Positions 28,964 through 37,764 are shown, counted from the first letter of the stretch. The stretch is DNA of 64,000 bases from Candidatus Methanohalarchaeum thermophilum (GCA_001914405.1 MSDW01000001.1:248001-312000); one strand, 5' to 3'. Notes: a model not told the origin generated them from the sequence alone. Translations and numbers: made by a program.

Positions 28964-29623
28964 ATGGGAGAAGAGGATTTGTTTGGTGAGTTGACGGATG
29001 CGGTGGTTGCTGGTGATAAGGATCGGTGTCGTGGTTTGGCTGAGCAGGCTTTGGATGAGGGTGTTGATCCGTATAGGGCGTTGATGGAGGGGTGTGCTGA
29101 GGGTATGAATATTATGAGTGACAGATACGATGAGGGGGAGGCTTATGTGCCGGATATTTTGTTGTCGGCTGAAGCTCTCTACGAAGCAATGGATGTGCTG
29201 AAACCGCATATTGATGTTGAGGATACAGGAGTATCAGGGAAGGTTTTGTTAGGAGTGGTGGAAGGTGATATACATGACATAGGAAAGAATGTCTTGAAAT
29301 CGATTTTTGATGCTGCCGGCTTCGACGTCATAGATTTAGGAAGGGATGTAAGGCCTGAACAGTTCCAGGAATCTATTGAAAAAGAAAAACCTGACATACT
29401 TGGACTATCAGCGCTAATGACTACTTCGATGACTGGTATGCCTAAGATAATAGAAAACTTACAGAAAGCTGGGTTGAGGGAAAGAGTAAAGGTGATGGTT
29501 GGTGGGGCTCCAATTTCAGAGGATTATGCGGAAAAGATAGGAGCTGATGGTTACGCACCAAACGCACCGAGGGCTAAGGAAATAGCTGAGAAACTTCTAA
29601 AACAGAAAAGAGAGGAGGATTAA
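28964..29623 (+). CDS. Methyltransferase corrinoid protein, copy 3
   Basis: Identical in protein sequence to copy 2, including the leader MGEEDLFGEL and the tail KREED. The upstream ~60 bases are identical as well, so the duplicated or converted block includes the promoter. Cobalt-ligand motif GDIHDIG. It is followed by a third, different methyltransferase. Confidence 0.92.
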   Translation: MGEEDLFGELTDAVVAGDKDRCRGLAEQALDEGVDPYRALMEGCAEGMNIMSDRYDEGEAYVPDILLSAEALYEAMDVLKPHIDVEDTGVSGKVLLGVVEGDIHDIGKNVLKSIFDAAGFDVIDLGRDVRPEQFQESIEKEKPDILGLSALMTTSMTGMPKIIENLQKAGLRERVKVMVGGAPISEDYAEKIGADGYAPNAPRAKEIAEKLLKQKREED

Positions 29624-29627
29624 GCAG

Positions 29628-30692
29628 ATGAGTGGCGAAATGACATCGATGGAAAGATGGAAGGCTCTATTGAATGGTGATCCGGTTGATAGAATACCCG
29701 TAGTTCCATTTGCTATGGGTCAGTCGGCTATAGTGCATGGTTATGAGAATTTAGGGGATTTTTATTCGAAGCCTGAGGTGAGTGTTAAGTGTCAGCTTAG
29801 GGCAATGGAAATGTTTGGGTATGATCAGCCTCCAATTTTTTTATCACCAACTTATAAAGGAGCTACCTTATTTGGTTCTGAAGTTGAATATCCTTATCGA
29901 CCTGCACAGGGTTCTGTTACGGTAACTAAACCTGTAGCAGAAACTCCAGAGGATCTTGAAAGCCTTGAGATACCAGATCCTAGAGGAGATGAAAAACTTC
30001 ATAACATGATTGAGATAGCTTTAGATAACGATGTTGTCCCTATAGTGTATATGACAGGTGGGGCTGTTTCCTGTACCGCTCCAATAATTGTAGGAATAGA
30101 AACTTTCATGAAATGGATGAGGACTGACCCAGATCTATGTGAGGTAGCTCTAGATAAAACTGCAGAATTTGCTAAAAGAAAAGCAGAATGGCTTGTTGAT
30201 GAATTTGGTGCAGATAATTTAGTGCCGTGGACATCTTATCCAGCTGATGCAAATGTATTGATTTCTGCCGAAAACTTTGGAGAACTAGTACTACCCAAGG
30301 TTAAAAAACATCATCAAAATCTTCTTGACTTAGGTTTCTCTTCGATATTAGCACATTGGTGCTCAGATCATAATAAAAACATTGACGCTGGTCATATAGA
30401 TAAGATTCCTCATGGTGATCCTGGAGTAATGTATTTTGGTCCTGAGGTTGATGTTGAGCGTTCTGTTGAGTTATTTGGGGATGAACATATTATTACTGGG
30501 AATGTTGATCCTCCATCGGTTCAAAACAAGTCATATGAAGAAGTGTTACAACTTTGCAAGGAGAATATCGAGAAGGGGAAAGATTCTCCAAGAGGATACA
30601 CCTTAACATGCGGTTGCGAACTTCCTCCAAGGGCTCCTCCAATAAATGTTTATGCATTTGTTAAAGCTTCTAGGAAATACGGTAAATACTGA
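29628..30692 (+). CDS. UROD-family corrinoid methyltransferase, copy 3
   Basis: A 354-residue paralogue. It starts like copy 2 (MSGEMTSMERWK) then matches copy 1 (ALLNGDPVDRIPVVPFA), diverges over ~30-235 (SPTYKGATLFGSEVEYPYRP), and from ~250 is again nearly identical to copy 1. Zinc motifs read LAHWCSDH and CGCELPP. Divergence in the first two thirds suggests a different methyl donor using the same corrinoid partner. A T-rich terminator like that of cassette 1 follows. Confidence 0.85.
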   Translation: MSGEMTSMERWKALLNGDPVDRIPVVPFAMGQSAIVHGYENLGDFYSKPEVSVKCQLRAMEMFGYDQPPIFLSPTYKGATLFGSEVEYPYRPAQGSVTVTKPVAETPEDLESLEIPDPRGDEKLHNMIEIALDNDVVPIVYMTGGAVSCTAPIIVGIETFMKWMRTDPDLCEVALDKTAEFAKRKAEWLVDEFGADNLVPWTSYPADANVLISAENFGELVLPKVKKHHQNLLDLGFSSILAHWCSDHNKNIDAGHIDKIPHGDPGVMYFGPEVDVERSVELFGDEHIITGNVDPPSVQNKSYEEVLQLCKENIEKGKDSPRGYTLTCGCELPPRAPPINVYAFVKASRKYGKY

Positions 30693-30722
30693 AACAAAAA
30701 GTATAAAAACCTTTTTATTTTT

Positions 30723-30770
30723 TATTCAGTCTGTATTTTATGTTTTATTTAGTCTGTATTTTATGTTTTA
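30723..30770 (+). repeat. Tandem duplication of ~24 bases
   Basis: AGTCTGTATTTTATGTTTTA occurs twice in direct succession just after the cassette 3 terminator. It may be a replication-slippage product. Confidence 0.7.
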
Positions 30771-30787
30771 GGGTTTATTTTTGTTTT

Positions 30788-30801
30788 GTTAGGTGATAAA
30801 C
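30788..30801 (+). promoter_or_regulatory. Methyltransferase-cassette box 4 (degenerate)
   Basis: GTTAGGTGATAAAC, 49 bases before the fourth corrinoid ATG; the second half-site is shifted relative to boxes 2 and 3. Confidence 0.45.
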
Positions 30802-30850
30802 CTTTTATTTAGTTTTTACATATTAGTGTATGGGAGGTTATCTATTTCAG

Positions 30851-31542
30851 ATGTCAGATGAAGATATCTTGGAGGATTTGAAGAAAGCCGTGGTAGAGGG
30901 TGATGATGACCTTGCTAAGAAAAAAGCTGAGAGGAAGTTATTGATGCAGGTATAGATCCTTACAAGGCTATAATGGAGGGATGCGGCAAAGGAATGAATA
31001 TTGTTAGTGATAAATACGATAAAAATGAGTATTTTGTTCCAGAGGTTCTGGTATCTGCTAGAGCTATGGAAGCAGCGGTTAAAGTATTAAGATCTCATAT
31101 TTCTGTTGAAGAGGCGGAAGAATCTGGAAAAGTTGTTTTAGCTGTAGTTGAAGTAGACGTACACGATATAGGGAAGAATTTAGTCAAGATCCTCCTCGAT
31201 TCTGCTGGCTTTGAGATCTTGGATCTGGGTAAGGATGTTTCTAGCTCTAAATTGATAGAAACCATTAGGGAGGAAAAACCCCAGATTGTTGGTTTATCTA
31301 CTCTGATGAGCCCAACATTAGAGATTATGGAAGATACTCTGAAGGCTTTTGAGGATAAAGGAGTTAGAGATAAAGTTAAAGTTATGGTTGGTGGAGCTAT
31401 TGTAGATGAAGATTTTGCTGGTGAGGTTGGCGCTGACGGTTACGCCGAAGATGCCTCTAAAGCCGTTGGTTTAGCAGAAAAATTAATGGGAGGTGAGGAA
31501 TTTGAAGCCCAAGGATCGTGTAAAAGCTGCAATACAGAATAG
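30851..31542 (+). pseudogene. Fourth corrinoid protein gene, frameshifted
   Basis: MSDEDILEDLKKAVVEGDDD opens from the ATG at 30851. A 2-base AG duplication in GCTGAGAGGAAGTT (about 30930) shifts the frame; the remainder from VIDAGIDPYKAIMEGCGKGM runs open to 31542 and keeps the cobalt-ligand motif DVHDIGKN, LGLSTLMSPTL-type and VMVGGAIVD motifs plus a C-terminal CKSC. It is clearly divergent from copies 1-3. It could be a recent mutation, an assembly error or a functional frameshift. The following gene starts inside its 3' end. Confidence 0.75.
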
Positions 31543-32578
31543 AGAACCTGATAGAGTTCCTGTTACTGTACTTGGTAGTTCTGCTGACTATAAATTAGCT
31601 GGAGTCGATTTTGAGGAAGCAATGATGGACCCAGACCTAGTTGTAGAATGTATTGACAAAAAACAGGAAATTTTCCCAGATAACGATATTATTCAGCCTA
31701 TAGCACCAGGTCAGATGGTTTCGGCTTGGAAAGCGATGGGAGCAGAAGCTGATATTCTCTCTACTGGATGGTTTGATGTAACTGAACCCGGAGTAGAAAA
31801 TAAAGAGGAATTAGAGGCTCTAGACTTCGATAAAGTTCTCGAAAATGTATTGGAGAGCCCCTTATTTCAAACTGGTTTAGAGGCTATCGAAAGAATCAGC
31901 GATAGATATGGGGACGAATACCTGATTTCTAGTGCTTGGGAATCAGGTTGGACTACTGCAGGAAGAGTAATAGATACAGAGAAGCAGATGATCTTGCTTA
32001 AAGACGAACCCGAGTTCGTGAAAGAACTTGCTAATTTTATGAACCAGATTTGGATAGAAGCAGGCAGAAAATATATAGAAGCAGGCTTAGATATGGTAAT
32101 GACTCCTGACCCAAACTCAATGACAGCTTTGATCTCACCTGATATCTATAAGGAAGTTGTTTGGCCATTACAGATGGAGATGGGTAAAGACATTAAAGAA
32201 TCTGGAGCTTACTGGCACCTCCACATATGTGGTGATGCAGAACCTCTAGTTGAACTAATTGGGGAAACAGGGTGCGATATGTTTAGTTTCAACCAAAGAA
32301 CTAGGATGTCAGAAGTAGTTAGAAAAGTAGGTGACTGGGTAACCTCATGTGGAAATGTCAACCCTGGAAGAATACTAAGAGGAAATCCAGAAGAAATAAA
32401 AGAGTTAGCCAAAGAATGCATCAGAATAGCTGCTCCTGGAGGAGGCTACATACTAATGCCAGGATGCGACACAGCAGAAAACACCCCTAAAGAAAACTAT
32501 CAAGCCCTCATAGATGCAGCACTAGAACATGGTGAATACCCAATTGATCGAGTAACGGGAAAAACGAGCGTAGAATAA
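31502..32578 (+). CDS. UROD-family corrinoid methyltransferase, copy 4 (divergent)
   Basis: About 358 residues. The zinc-ligand motif is the classical HLHICGDAEPL with a later MPGCDTAENTP, closer to MtaA/MtbA-type enzymes than the three neighbours with HWCSD. This may therefore be the coenzyme M methyltransferase shared by the cassettes, while copies 1-3 act on substrates; that is inference. GGAGGTGA at 31489-31496 suits the TTG at 31502 better than the GTG at 31493. It overlaps the preceding corrinoid gene by about 40 bases. The 3' end is strongly A/C-rich. Confidence 0.85.
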   Translation: MKPKDRVKAAIQNREPDRVPVTVLGSSADYKLAGVDFEEAMMDPDLVVECIDKKQEIFPDNDIIQPIAPGQMVSAWKAMGAEADILSTGWFDVTEPGVENKEELEALDFDKVLENVLESPLFQTGLEAIERISDRYGDEYLISSAWESGWTTAGRVIDTEKQMILLKDEPEFVKELANFMNQIWIEAGRKYIEAGLDMVMTPDPNSMTALISPDIYKEVVWPLQMEMGKDIKESGAYWHLHICGDAEPLVELIGETGCDMFSFNQRTRMSEVVRKVGDWVTSCGNVNPGRILRGNPEEIKELAKECIRIAAPGGGYILMPGCDTAENTPKENYQALIDAALEHGEYPIDRVTGKTSVE

Positions 32579-32720
32579 AAAACCAAAAATCCAATTAATT
32601 TTAATTTATACTAATTCAATGACTTTGTGGCCTAAGATAATAAAAAAATACAGTAATCCGGACTAATTGAATAAATAAAAGTAATGGCATGCCCTAATTT
32701 TTTGGAAATTAGGTAAAAAT

Positions 32721-32811
32721 GAGAATAGCTGATGAATATACACCAAAAGCACTAAAAGTCAAAGAACAACCGAAAAACTACTAAAAAGGAAGAATAAGGT
32801 ATAAACAAATT
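32721..32811 (+). pseudogene. Decayed 3' end of a corrinoid protein gene
   Basis: The bases align with the end of copy 1: ATAGCTGATGAATATACACC matches its GADGYAP segment, CCGAAAAACTACTAAAA is identical, and TATAAACAAAT equals the spacer before the methyltransferase start. Only ~30 codons remain, with stops. It is evidence of a lost fifth cassette. Confidence 0.6.
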
Positions 32812-32940
32812 AATAGTAAAATTAAATCAATCAAAGTAAATATAGAAGTTTTTTTTAAGCGGTGATATATTATAAGGTGCCTGTTATCTCACTTGTGTTA
32901 GGGTAGAGTTTCTGATCTGAGGTTATAAGACCCAGATAAG

Positions 32941-33387
32941 TTTTATTTTATTACTTGAGAAGACTCTCTTCCTTAAATATCTGGATTTAGTATGAAAAAA
33001 TGAATTAATCTAAAAGTTAAGTGTTTTGAGTAAATAGCTTATAGTTTATCTGGCAGTTTTTTGAGTTTTCTTGTCTTTTATTTTTCAAAAATTGGTCCTA
33101 TGTTTTTTCTGGTTGGCCAAATCCTGAGTTTTGTATCGAATAGGTTTATGGTATGATCATGCTTGAAGCCGTTTTCTGGTGGTAGGAATGTAGTGGTTTG
33201 GTGTGGATCTGGCCAGAGGATAAAAAGGGAGTTATAGTGAGCTATTTTATGTCAATTATTGCCAGATCCAAGTTTTTTCTTAGGAGTGTATATTTCCCGT
33301 GTTGATAGGATATAGTGAGACAAATCTTGGATATTTAGACAAAAAACCCCTCTTTGGATTAATGCTTGTATAGGGCCCTTTTTTCAC
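32941..33387 (+). mobile_element. Class D noncoding element, degenerate copy
   Basis: The left end TTTATTACTTGAGAAGAC resembles other D/B ends, the interior shares CTGAGTTTTGTATCGAATAGG-like and GGTATGATC blocks with class D copies, and the right side reads GTGTTGATAGGATATAGTGAGACAAATC, parallel to the conserved GACGGTGTATATGAGACAAG. It ends near a TTTTCAC. Heavily decayed. Confidence 0.5.
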
Positions 33388-33719
33388 GAGCGAAAATGAA
33401 TAAGGTAGAGGATATCTCATTTCTTGGCTTAATATTAAATTATAATGTTAGAGGAAAATCCTATTGGTATCTAAGAGATAATTTTTCTTTTAAGTTGAAT
33501 CGATTAATTCAATAACTTAAAGGAAACCTAGATATTGATTAATACTTTTTTATATGCTGTAAATTTTGTTTTTCGGTTTATTAAGTACTCTCTGGGTTTT
33601 TTTTTAAATAGAAATCTTTAATTGTTAGTGAATTATACAAAAAGTTTTTATCACTTAGTTTTATATTTTTTGATCTATTTTTATTAAATATGGTTTTAAA
33701 AAATTTAGAGGTGTTTTGA
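33388..33719. other. AT-rich upstream region
   Basis: No gene seen; contains the promoter of the permease gene at 33720. Confidence 0.45.
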
Positions 33720-34229
33720 ATGGATCTTGGTTTGGTTTTTGGGAAGAATTGGGGTCATAGAATAATTATTTTTTTAACTATCTTGATTTATGGGTATCTT
33801 TTTTTGAAGAATCCTAATGAAGCTAAGAAAGGACTTTCAAGTGGTTTAAAGACTTTTATTAGTTTATTTACTTTGATTGTTGCTGCATTACTTTTGTCAA
33901 GTGCTATTGAAGTATTATTACCGGTTTCATTAGTTCAAGAATATTTGGGAGTAGAAGCAGGAGTAAAAGGATCAATAACAGGAGGACTGATAGGAGGTAT
34001 ATTACAAGGAGGTCCGTTTGCTGCATATCCAATTATAAGAACATTAAACAAAGAAGGAGCCAGTATAGCTGCAGTAATATCTATGATAATAGGCTACAAT
34101 GCAATAGGAACTGGAAGAATACCCTATGGATTGGCCTTCTTCGATCCAGAAATCGTAGGCATAAGAATAATCGCAGGAACACTCCTGACAATACTAGCAG
34201 CAATAGGACTATACTTAATCTTTGGATAA
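33720..34229 (+). CDS. Predicted permease (DUF318/COG0701-like)
   Basis: A 169-residue membrane protein with four to five helices. LVQEYLGVEAGVKGSITGG, then GGILQGGPFAAYPIIRTLNKEGAS and GYNAIGTGRIPYGLAFF match one half of permeases of the COG0701 type. Full-length members are about twice as long, so it may act as a dimer. The substrate is unknown. It is a single gene, with G/T-rich start and A/C-rich end. Confidence 0.65.
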   Translation: MDLGLVFGKNWGHRIIIFLTILIYGYLFLKNPNEAKKGLSSGLKTFISLFTLIVAALLLSSAIEVLLPVSLVQEYLGVEAGVKGSITGGLIGGILQGGPFAAYPIIRTLNKEGASIAAVISMIIGYNAIGTGRIPYGLAFFDPEIVGIRIIAGTLLTILAAIGLYLIFG

Positions 34230-34282
34230 AATTTCTATAAATCTAGATATCGAAAAATACAGGAAAAAAATATTTTAATAAA

Positions 34283-34345
34283 CTAACTTATTTGGTGAGA
34301 ACTTTCTCTTTCCTCAAATCTCTAATTTTAGGTAGGGGTTGAGTT
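34283..34345 (+). repeat. Solitary class C left end
   Basis: AACTTATTTGGTGAG, hairpin CAAATCTCTAATTTTAGG-like and GGGTTGAGT match the first ~60 bases of class C and tnpB element 1, but no core or right end follows in this orientation. Confidence 0.6.
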
Positions 34346-34508
34346 ACTGGAGTTTGGAGCAATATTAAATTAAGGGACTAGAGCAAAATAAGATATCTAG
34401 GAAAATTGTTCTGGATTTATCTTAATAGGTCGCTAAAGGCTCTCGCCCTTTGAGGCAGGGATGCAGCGACTCTTATATTCAACAAACATGAATGTGGGTT
34501 TAATAAAC

Positions 34509-34908
34509 GTGACCTCCTCACCTACCAAAATCAAGATTTTGGAAGGTGCTTCTATCCATTCCGGTATCCGAGATTAGTGCCTTGTTGCACGATAGTCTTC
34601 TAAGGCGAACACGGTTCGCCATTCCTTGCAGGTTCCCAGGGCTTACACTTGTTTTCAGGACTCATCACCTGTATCCATCACTATTTTCTGCCCGGGTTTG
34701 GGGTTCGGTCACTTGAACCCCGTTCCAAGTCTTCCCACGTATCCATTGCGGAAGAGCCTATTGCCCAAACACTCGGCTGTTCGGACTCGACATATAGACT
34801 TGGAACCTCTCTAAGCAATGGGATATTTTGTTTCTCTACTACATAAAACAACCCCAATTCATCACCCACCTAAATCAAAGATTTAGAAAGGTAACTTCTT
34901 GGTTAATA
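34509..34908 (-). mobile_element. Class C noncoding element, copy 2
   Basis: Read on the minus strand it has the left hairpin (CTAAATCTTTGATTTAGG) with GATGAATTG, core blocks shared with 12.1 and 57.6 kb (GAGAGGTTCC, GGATACGTGGGAAGAC, GTGATGGATACAGG, GAAAACA), and the right hairpin CCAAAATCTTGATTTTGG followed by GAGGAGGTCAC. The stem GGTTC/GAACC replaces GGTCC/GGACC of copy 1. Confidence 0.7.
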
Positions 34909-34924
34909 GGTTAAATCTAAGTTG

Positions 34925-35310
34925 GGTCGTGGTGACAAGTCTTGGGACAAGGCGGTTCTCTGAGTCCTCTTTCTCATAGGGGGGTGTACTATGAGGGTTC
35001 TTAGGTGTTGAATACTCCAGTAGGCTGCATGACAGGGTTTCTGTGGCAGAGTCCTCCATTTTTTGGACTTTCCTCGGCGAATAAGGTCTAAGTTGGGGAT
35101 ATGAAAATCCTTAGCTAGGACCTAGGCCTCTTCCTATTGGTTTTTTGGTTCCTGTTGTGTGGAAGCGGCGATGTGGATCGGGAGCCGTCGTTAATGCATA
35201 TGCACAGGTCGGTGACCTGTTAAGGTACTTTCCTCGGTACTGTCTTTAGCCGTGGGCTGAAAGGACGGGGATGGAGGGAAGTTCCGTTCTTTTGGGGTGG
35301 AGGGGATGTC
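34925..35310. ncRNA. GC-rich structured RNA candidate, family unknown
   Basis: About 385 bases clearly richer in G+C than the surroundings, with several self-complementary segments: CTCATAG/CTATGAG, ACAGGTC/GACCTGT, and CCGTGGGCTGAAAGGACGG. It has no transposon-type end hairpins. The minus strand contains GAGGAAAGTCC and CCACAGAAACC, reminiscent of RNase P RNA conserved regions, but I could not build the P4 helix or find a closing P1, so I do not call it RNase P RNA. Strand is undecided. Confidence 0.4.
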
Positions 35311-35626
35311 GTAGGGGATAATAAAAATGTATAAAAGAGCTTAGTAAAATTTACAGGTTATAGAGCTAATAGAAAAAAAATCTATTTAATCTAAAGTTAA
35401 ATAAATTTTAGAACCGTTAATAGATTTTATAAGGATGAAGGTGGAAAGACTCGTGTTTTTAAGGTGCTGAATGAATATTGTTTTTTAAAAAATTTAGTTG
35501 TATAAGTTGTAAAAATGTATATTGTTAGGAAATGAAAGGGGTTTTTGAGGTATAGTTTACGAGGATTAAATAAACAAGAAGACGAGATACTAGAGAATAT
35601 GAATCACAGATACAGAGCCTCTCTAT
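35311..35626. other. AT-rich region before class A copy 2
   Basis: No supported gene or hairpin seen; it separates the GC-rich RNA candidate from the class A element. Confidence 0.4.
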
Positions 35627-35978
35627 AGTAGGGTAAGGGATAGAACCCCACGGCTTGCCGTGGGGGTGAATCCCGTTAAATTTAAATAATAAAACTACTA
35701 GGTATTCTTACTCCCGAAAGTGTCCCTTTTGGGTACTTTAGATGCTCCACCTTTCAAGAAACCGTTAGGTTGAGATGGGTGGCGTCGAGTAGTGTGAAGC
35801 TACGAAGGACCTGTAACAGTCCTGATATGTCAGGAAGACCAAAAAACCCCTGCCACCCACGCAGGATGGTTCCGTCCGAAGCGTAAGTTCCCTGCTGACC
35901 GGGTGTATGAGAGAATCCCGATGGAAAGGTAGAATTGCCCGCAGGGAAGCCCCACAGCTTGCTGTGGGGTCACTTCAC
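35627..35978 (+). mobile_element. Class A noncoding element, copy 2
   Basis: The best preserved copy: left hairpin CCCCACGGCTTGCCGTGGGG followed by GTGAATCCCG, the structured core with AAGTTCCCTGCTGACCGG near its end, and right hairpin CCCCACAGCTTGCTGTGGGG ending TCACTTCAC. It is near-identical to copy 1 with small indels. It stands alone in intergenic DNA. Confidence 0.85.
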
Positions 35979-36291
35979 AACGAAGTATCTTACGAAATTA
36001 GGTAACGTTTCTTCAATAAGAAGGAATATTTAAATAATTATAATTTTTATAAACACTTGAAGGATACGAAAAAGAACTGTAGAGTCTTAAATTTTGTTCT
36101 TTAGGTGGGATAGTTTATATAATATATTTTTGCTTGTTTTAATTTCTTTAAGTTTTCAGGTTTTTATTTATTTTTTTGGGAGATAGGGAGGTTATTAGTC
36201 TTTTTTTTGGATATAGGTAGGTGGATAGAAAATTTCTTTATCTTGTATAATTATTTTTAATCGAAAAATAGTTTTTTTGTGGTGTTGTTTA

Positions 36292-37545
36292 ATGGGAAGA
36301 GTTTCGGTTGGAGAGGTAAATAAAGATACAGCTGATATGAGCTTTGAAGAGAGAGTTTTATGTTTTAGAGATCAGGTTGATGAACTTATTGAGTCTTTAG
36401 AAGGAGGTTCTAATGTAGTTTTGGATTTGTGTGATAGTGATAGGGTTATGTTAAAGCCCAATGTTTGTGTGGGGGAAGGATATGAGACTGGTGCTATAAC
36501 GGATCCTGCGTTGGTTAGAGCAATTGCTGGTTTTATTGAAGATAGGGGTGGTTCACCCTTTATAGCTGAGGGCCCTGTAGTTGGTAACACTGGGGAAGAG
36601 GTCTTTCGTCAAAGTGGATATGATGAAATAAGTGATATAGAACTTGTTGATCTATATGAGTGTGATTTTGTTGATAAGGAGGTACCAGATTCTGTCAAGA
36701 AAGAGATAGATCAACTTGAAGTTTTGGATCAGGGATGTAGATTTGATTCTATTGAAATTGCAAAGGAGGCCTTAAAATCTGATTATATCATTAATATTCC
36801 AAGCCTTAAAACGCATGTTCTTACAAAGGTTACTCTTTCATTAAAGAACATGAAGGGAATTATTAGTGAAAGGGAAAAAAAGAAGTTTCACAAAAAAGGA
36901 TTGGTTCAAGGTATTGTTATTTTAAATCAATTAATTTCTCCTGATTTGTCTATAATAGATGGTCTAATTGGTCAAGAGGGATTAGGGCCAATTAATGGGT
37001 CTTCAATTAATTCTGGATTATTGATTGCTGGTTCAGGATCCACTATAACTGATATTGTAGGATCTAGGTATATGGGAATTGAACCGAATAGTAGCGATGT
37101 AATAGAAGTTAGTAGGAACCTAATAGCCGACTCTAATATTATTGAGATAGGTGAAGCAGAGTATAGAGATTTCAAAGAGCCTGGAGAAGCTAAAGATTAC
37201 GAAAATGTGGAAATTTGTAGTGAAAATGCGTGTAGTGGATGTACGAGTGCAGTTTATAGCATATTAGCTAGATTAGATAGTGAAGGCGAATTAGAAGAAA
37301 TATTATCTCGATATGATGATTTAGTGGTATATGTGGGTTCAGCCGTAGAAGAAAAGGATGAAGAAGGATTTGAAGTGGCTGTAGGACGCTGCTGTGCTCA
37401 TCTAAAACAAAATGTCGATTTATATCTACCTGGATGCCCTCCAATTGAAATGTTATCTGAAGATGCAATAAGAACTAAGGCCCTAGATAAAGAACCTAAG
37501 AATACAACTGAAAATGAAGTTAAATCCTTCCTTAAAGATAAATAA
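36292..37545 (+). CDS. DUF362-domain protein with Cys-rich C-terminal region
   Basis: About 417 residues. VMLKPNVCVGEGYETGAITDPALVRA, here residues ~50-75, and YIINIPSLKTHVLTKVTLSLKNMKG plus IIDGLIGQEGLGPINGSS (given in parts) are DUF362 blocks. The C-terminal ~110 residues carry CSENACSGCTSAVYS, GRCCAHLK and LPGCPP, a likely iron-sulfur or metal site. DUF362 proteins are common in anaerobes, some with ferredoxin domains, but their reaction is unknown. ATG at 36292 is preferred to an upstream TTG because GGTG precedes it. It is a single gene. Confidence 0.75.
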   Translation: MGRVSVGEVNKDTADMSFEERVLCFRDQVDELIESLEGGSNVVLDLCDSDRVMLKPNVCVGEGYETGAITDPALVRAIAGFIEDRGGSPFIAEGPVVGNTGEEVFRQSGYDEISDIELVDLYECDFVDKEVPDSVKKEIDQLEVLDQGCRFDSIEIAKEALKSDYIINIPSLKTHVLTKVTLSLKNMKGIISEREKKKFHKKGLVQGIVILNQLISPDLSIIDGLIGQEGLGPINGSSINSGLLIAGSGSTITDIVGSRYMGIEPNSSDVIEVSRNLIADSNIIEIGEAEYRDFKEPGEAKDYENVEICSENACSGCTSAVYSILARLDSEGELEEILSRYDDLVVYVGSAVEEKDEEGFEVAVGRCCAHLKQNVDLYLPGCPPIEMLSEDAIRTKALDKEPKNTTENEVKSFLKDK

Positions 37546-37558
37546 TCCACTCAGATAG

Positions 37559-37615
37559 TCAACTACCCCTACCTAAATCAAAGATTTAGGAAAGGGGCTT
37601 CTCAAAAATGAAAGA
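37559..37615 (-). repeat. Solitary transposon left end
   Basis: On the minus strand it reads TTGAGAAGCCCC, hairpin CCTAAATCTTTGATTTAGG and AGGGGTAGTTGAC, matching ends of the class B, D and E elements. No core follows. Confidence 0.55.
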
Positions 37616-37729
37616 TAAAAAATAACTTATTTTAGTTTTTAATAAAATGCAAATTTTATCTTGGTGGTTGATTCACTCCACTACTTATACCTCACTATGT
37701 CCGGTTTGAGGGAACTTTTCGGTTATAGG

Positions 37730-37757
37730 TTAAATTAAATTAAATTAAATTAAATTA
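37730..37757 (+). repeat. TAAAT pentanucleotide repeat
   Basis: About five and a half uninterrupted TAAAT units just after the convergent transporter gene's stop; a simple repeat prone to slippage. Confidence 0.8.
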
Positions 37758-37764
37758 GATTGTG

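Noticed and set aside
20866-29397. Minus-strand ORFs repeated three times opposite the corrinoid genes
   Set aside because: They are antisense shadows that recur only because the corrinoid genes are duplicated.
34925-35310. RNase P RNA gene
   Set aside because: GAGGAAAGTCC and ACAGAAAC words are present on the minus strand, but spacing is wrong, the P4 partner (GG-x-CTT type) is absent and I could not close a P1 helix, so it is listed only as an RNA candidate.
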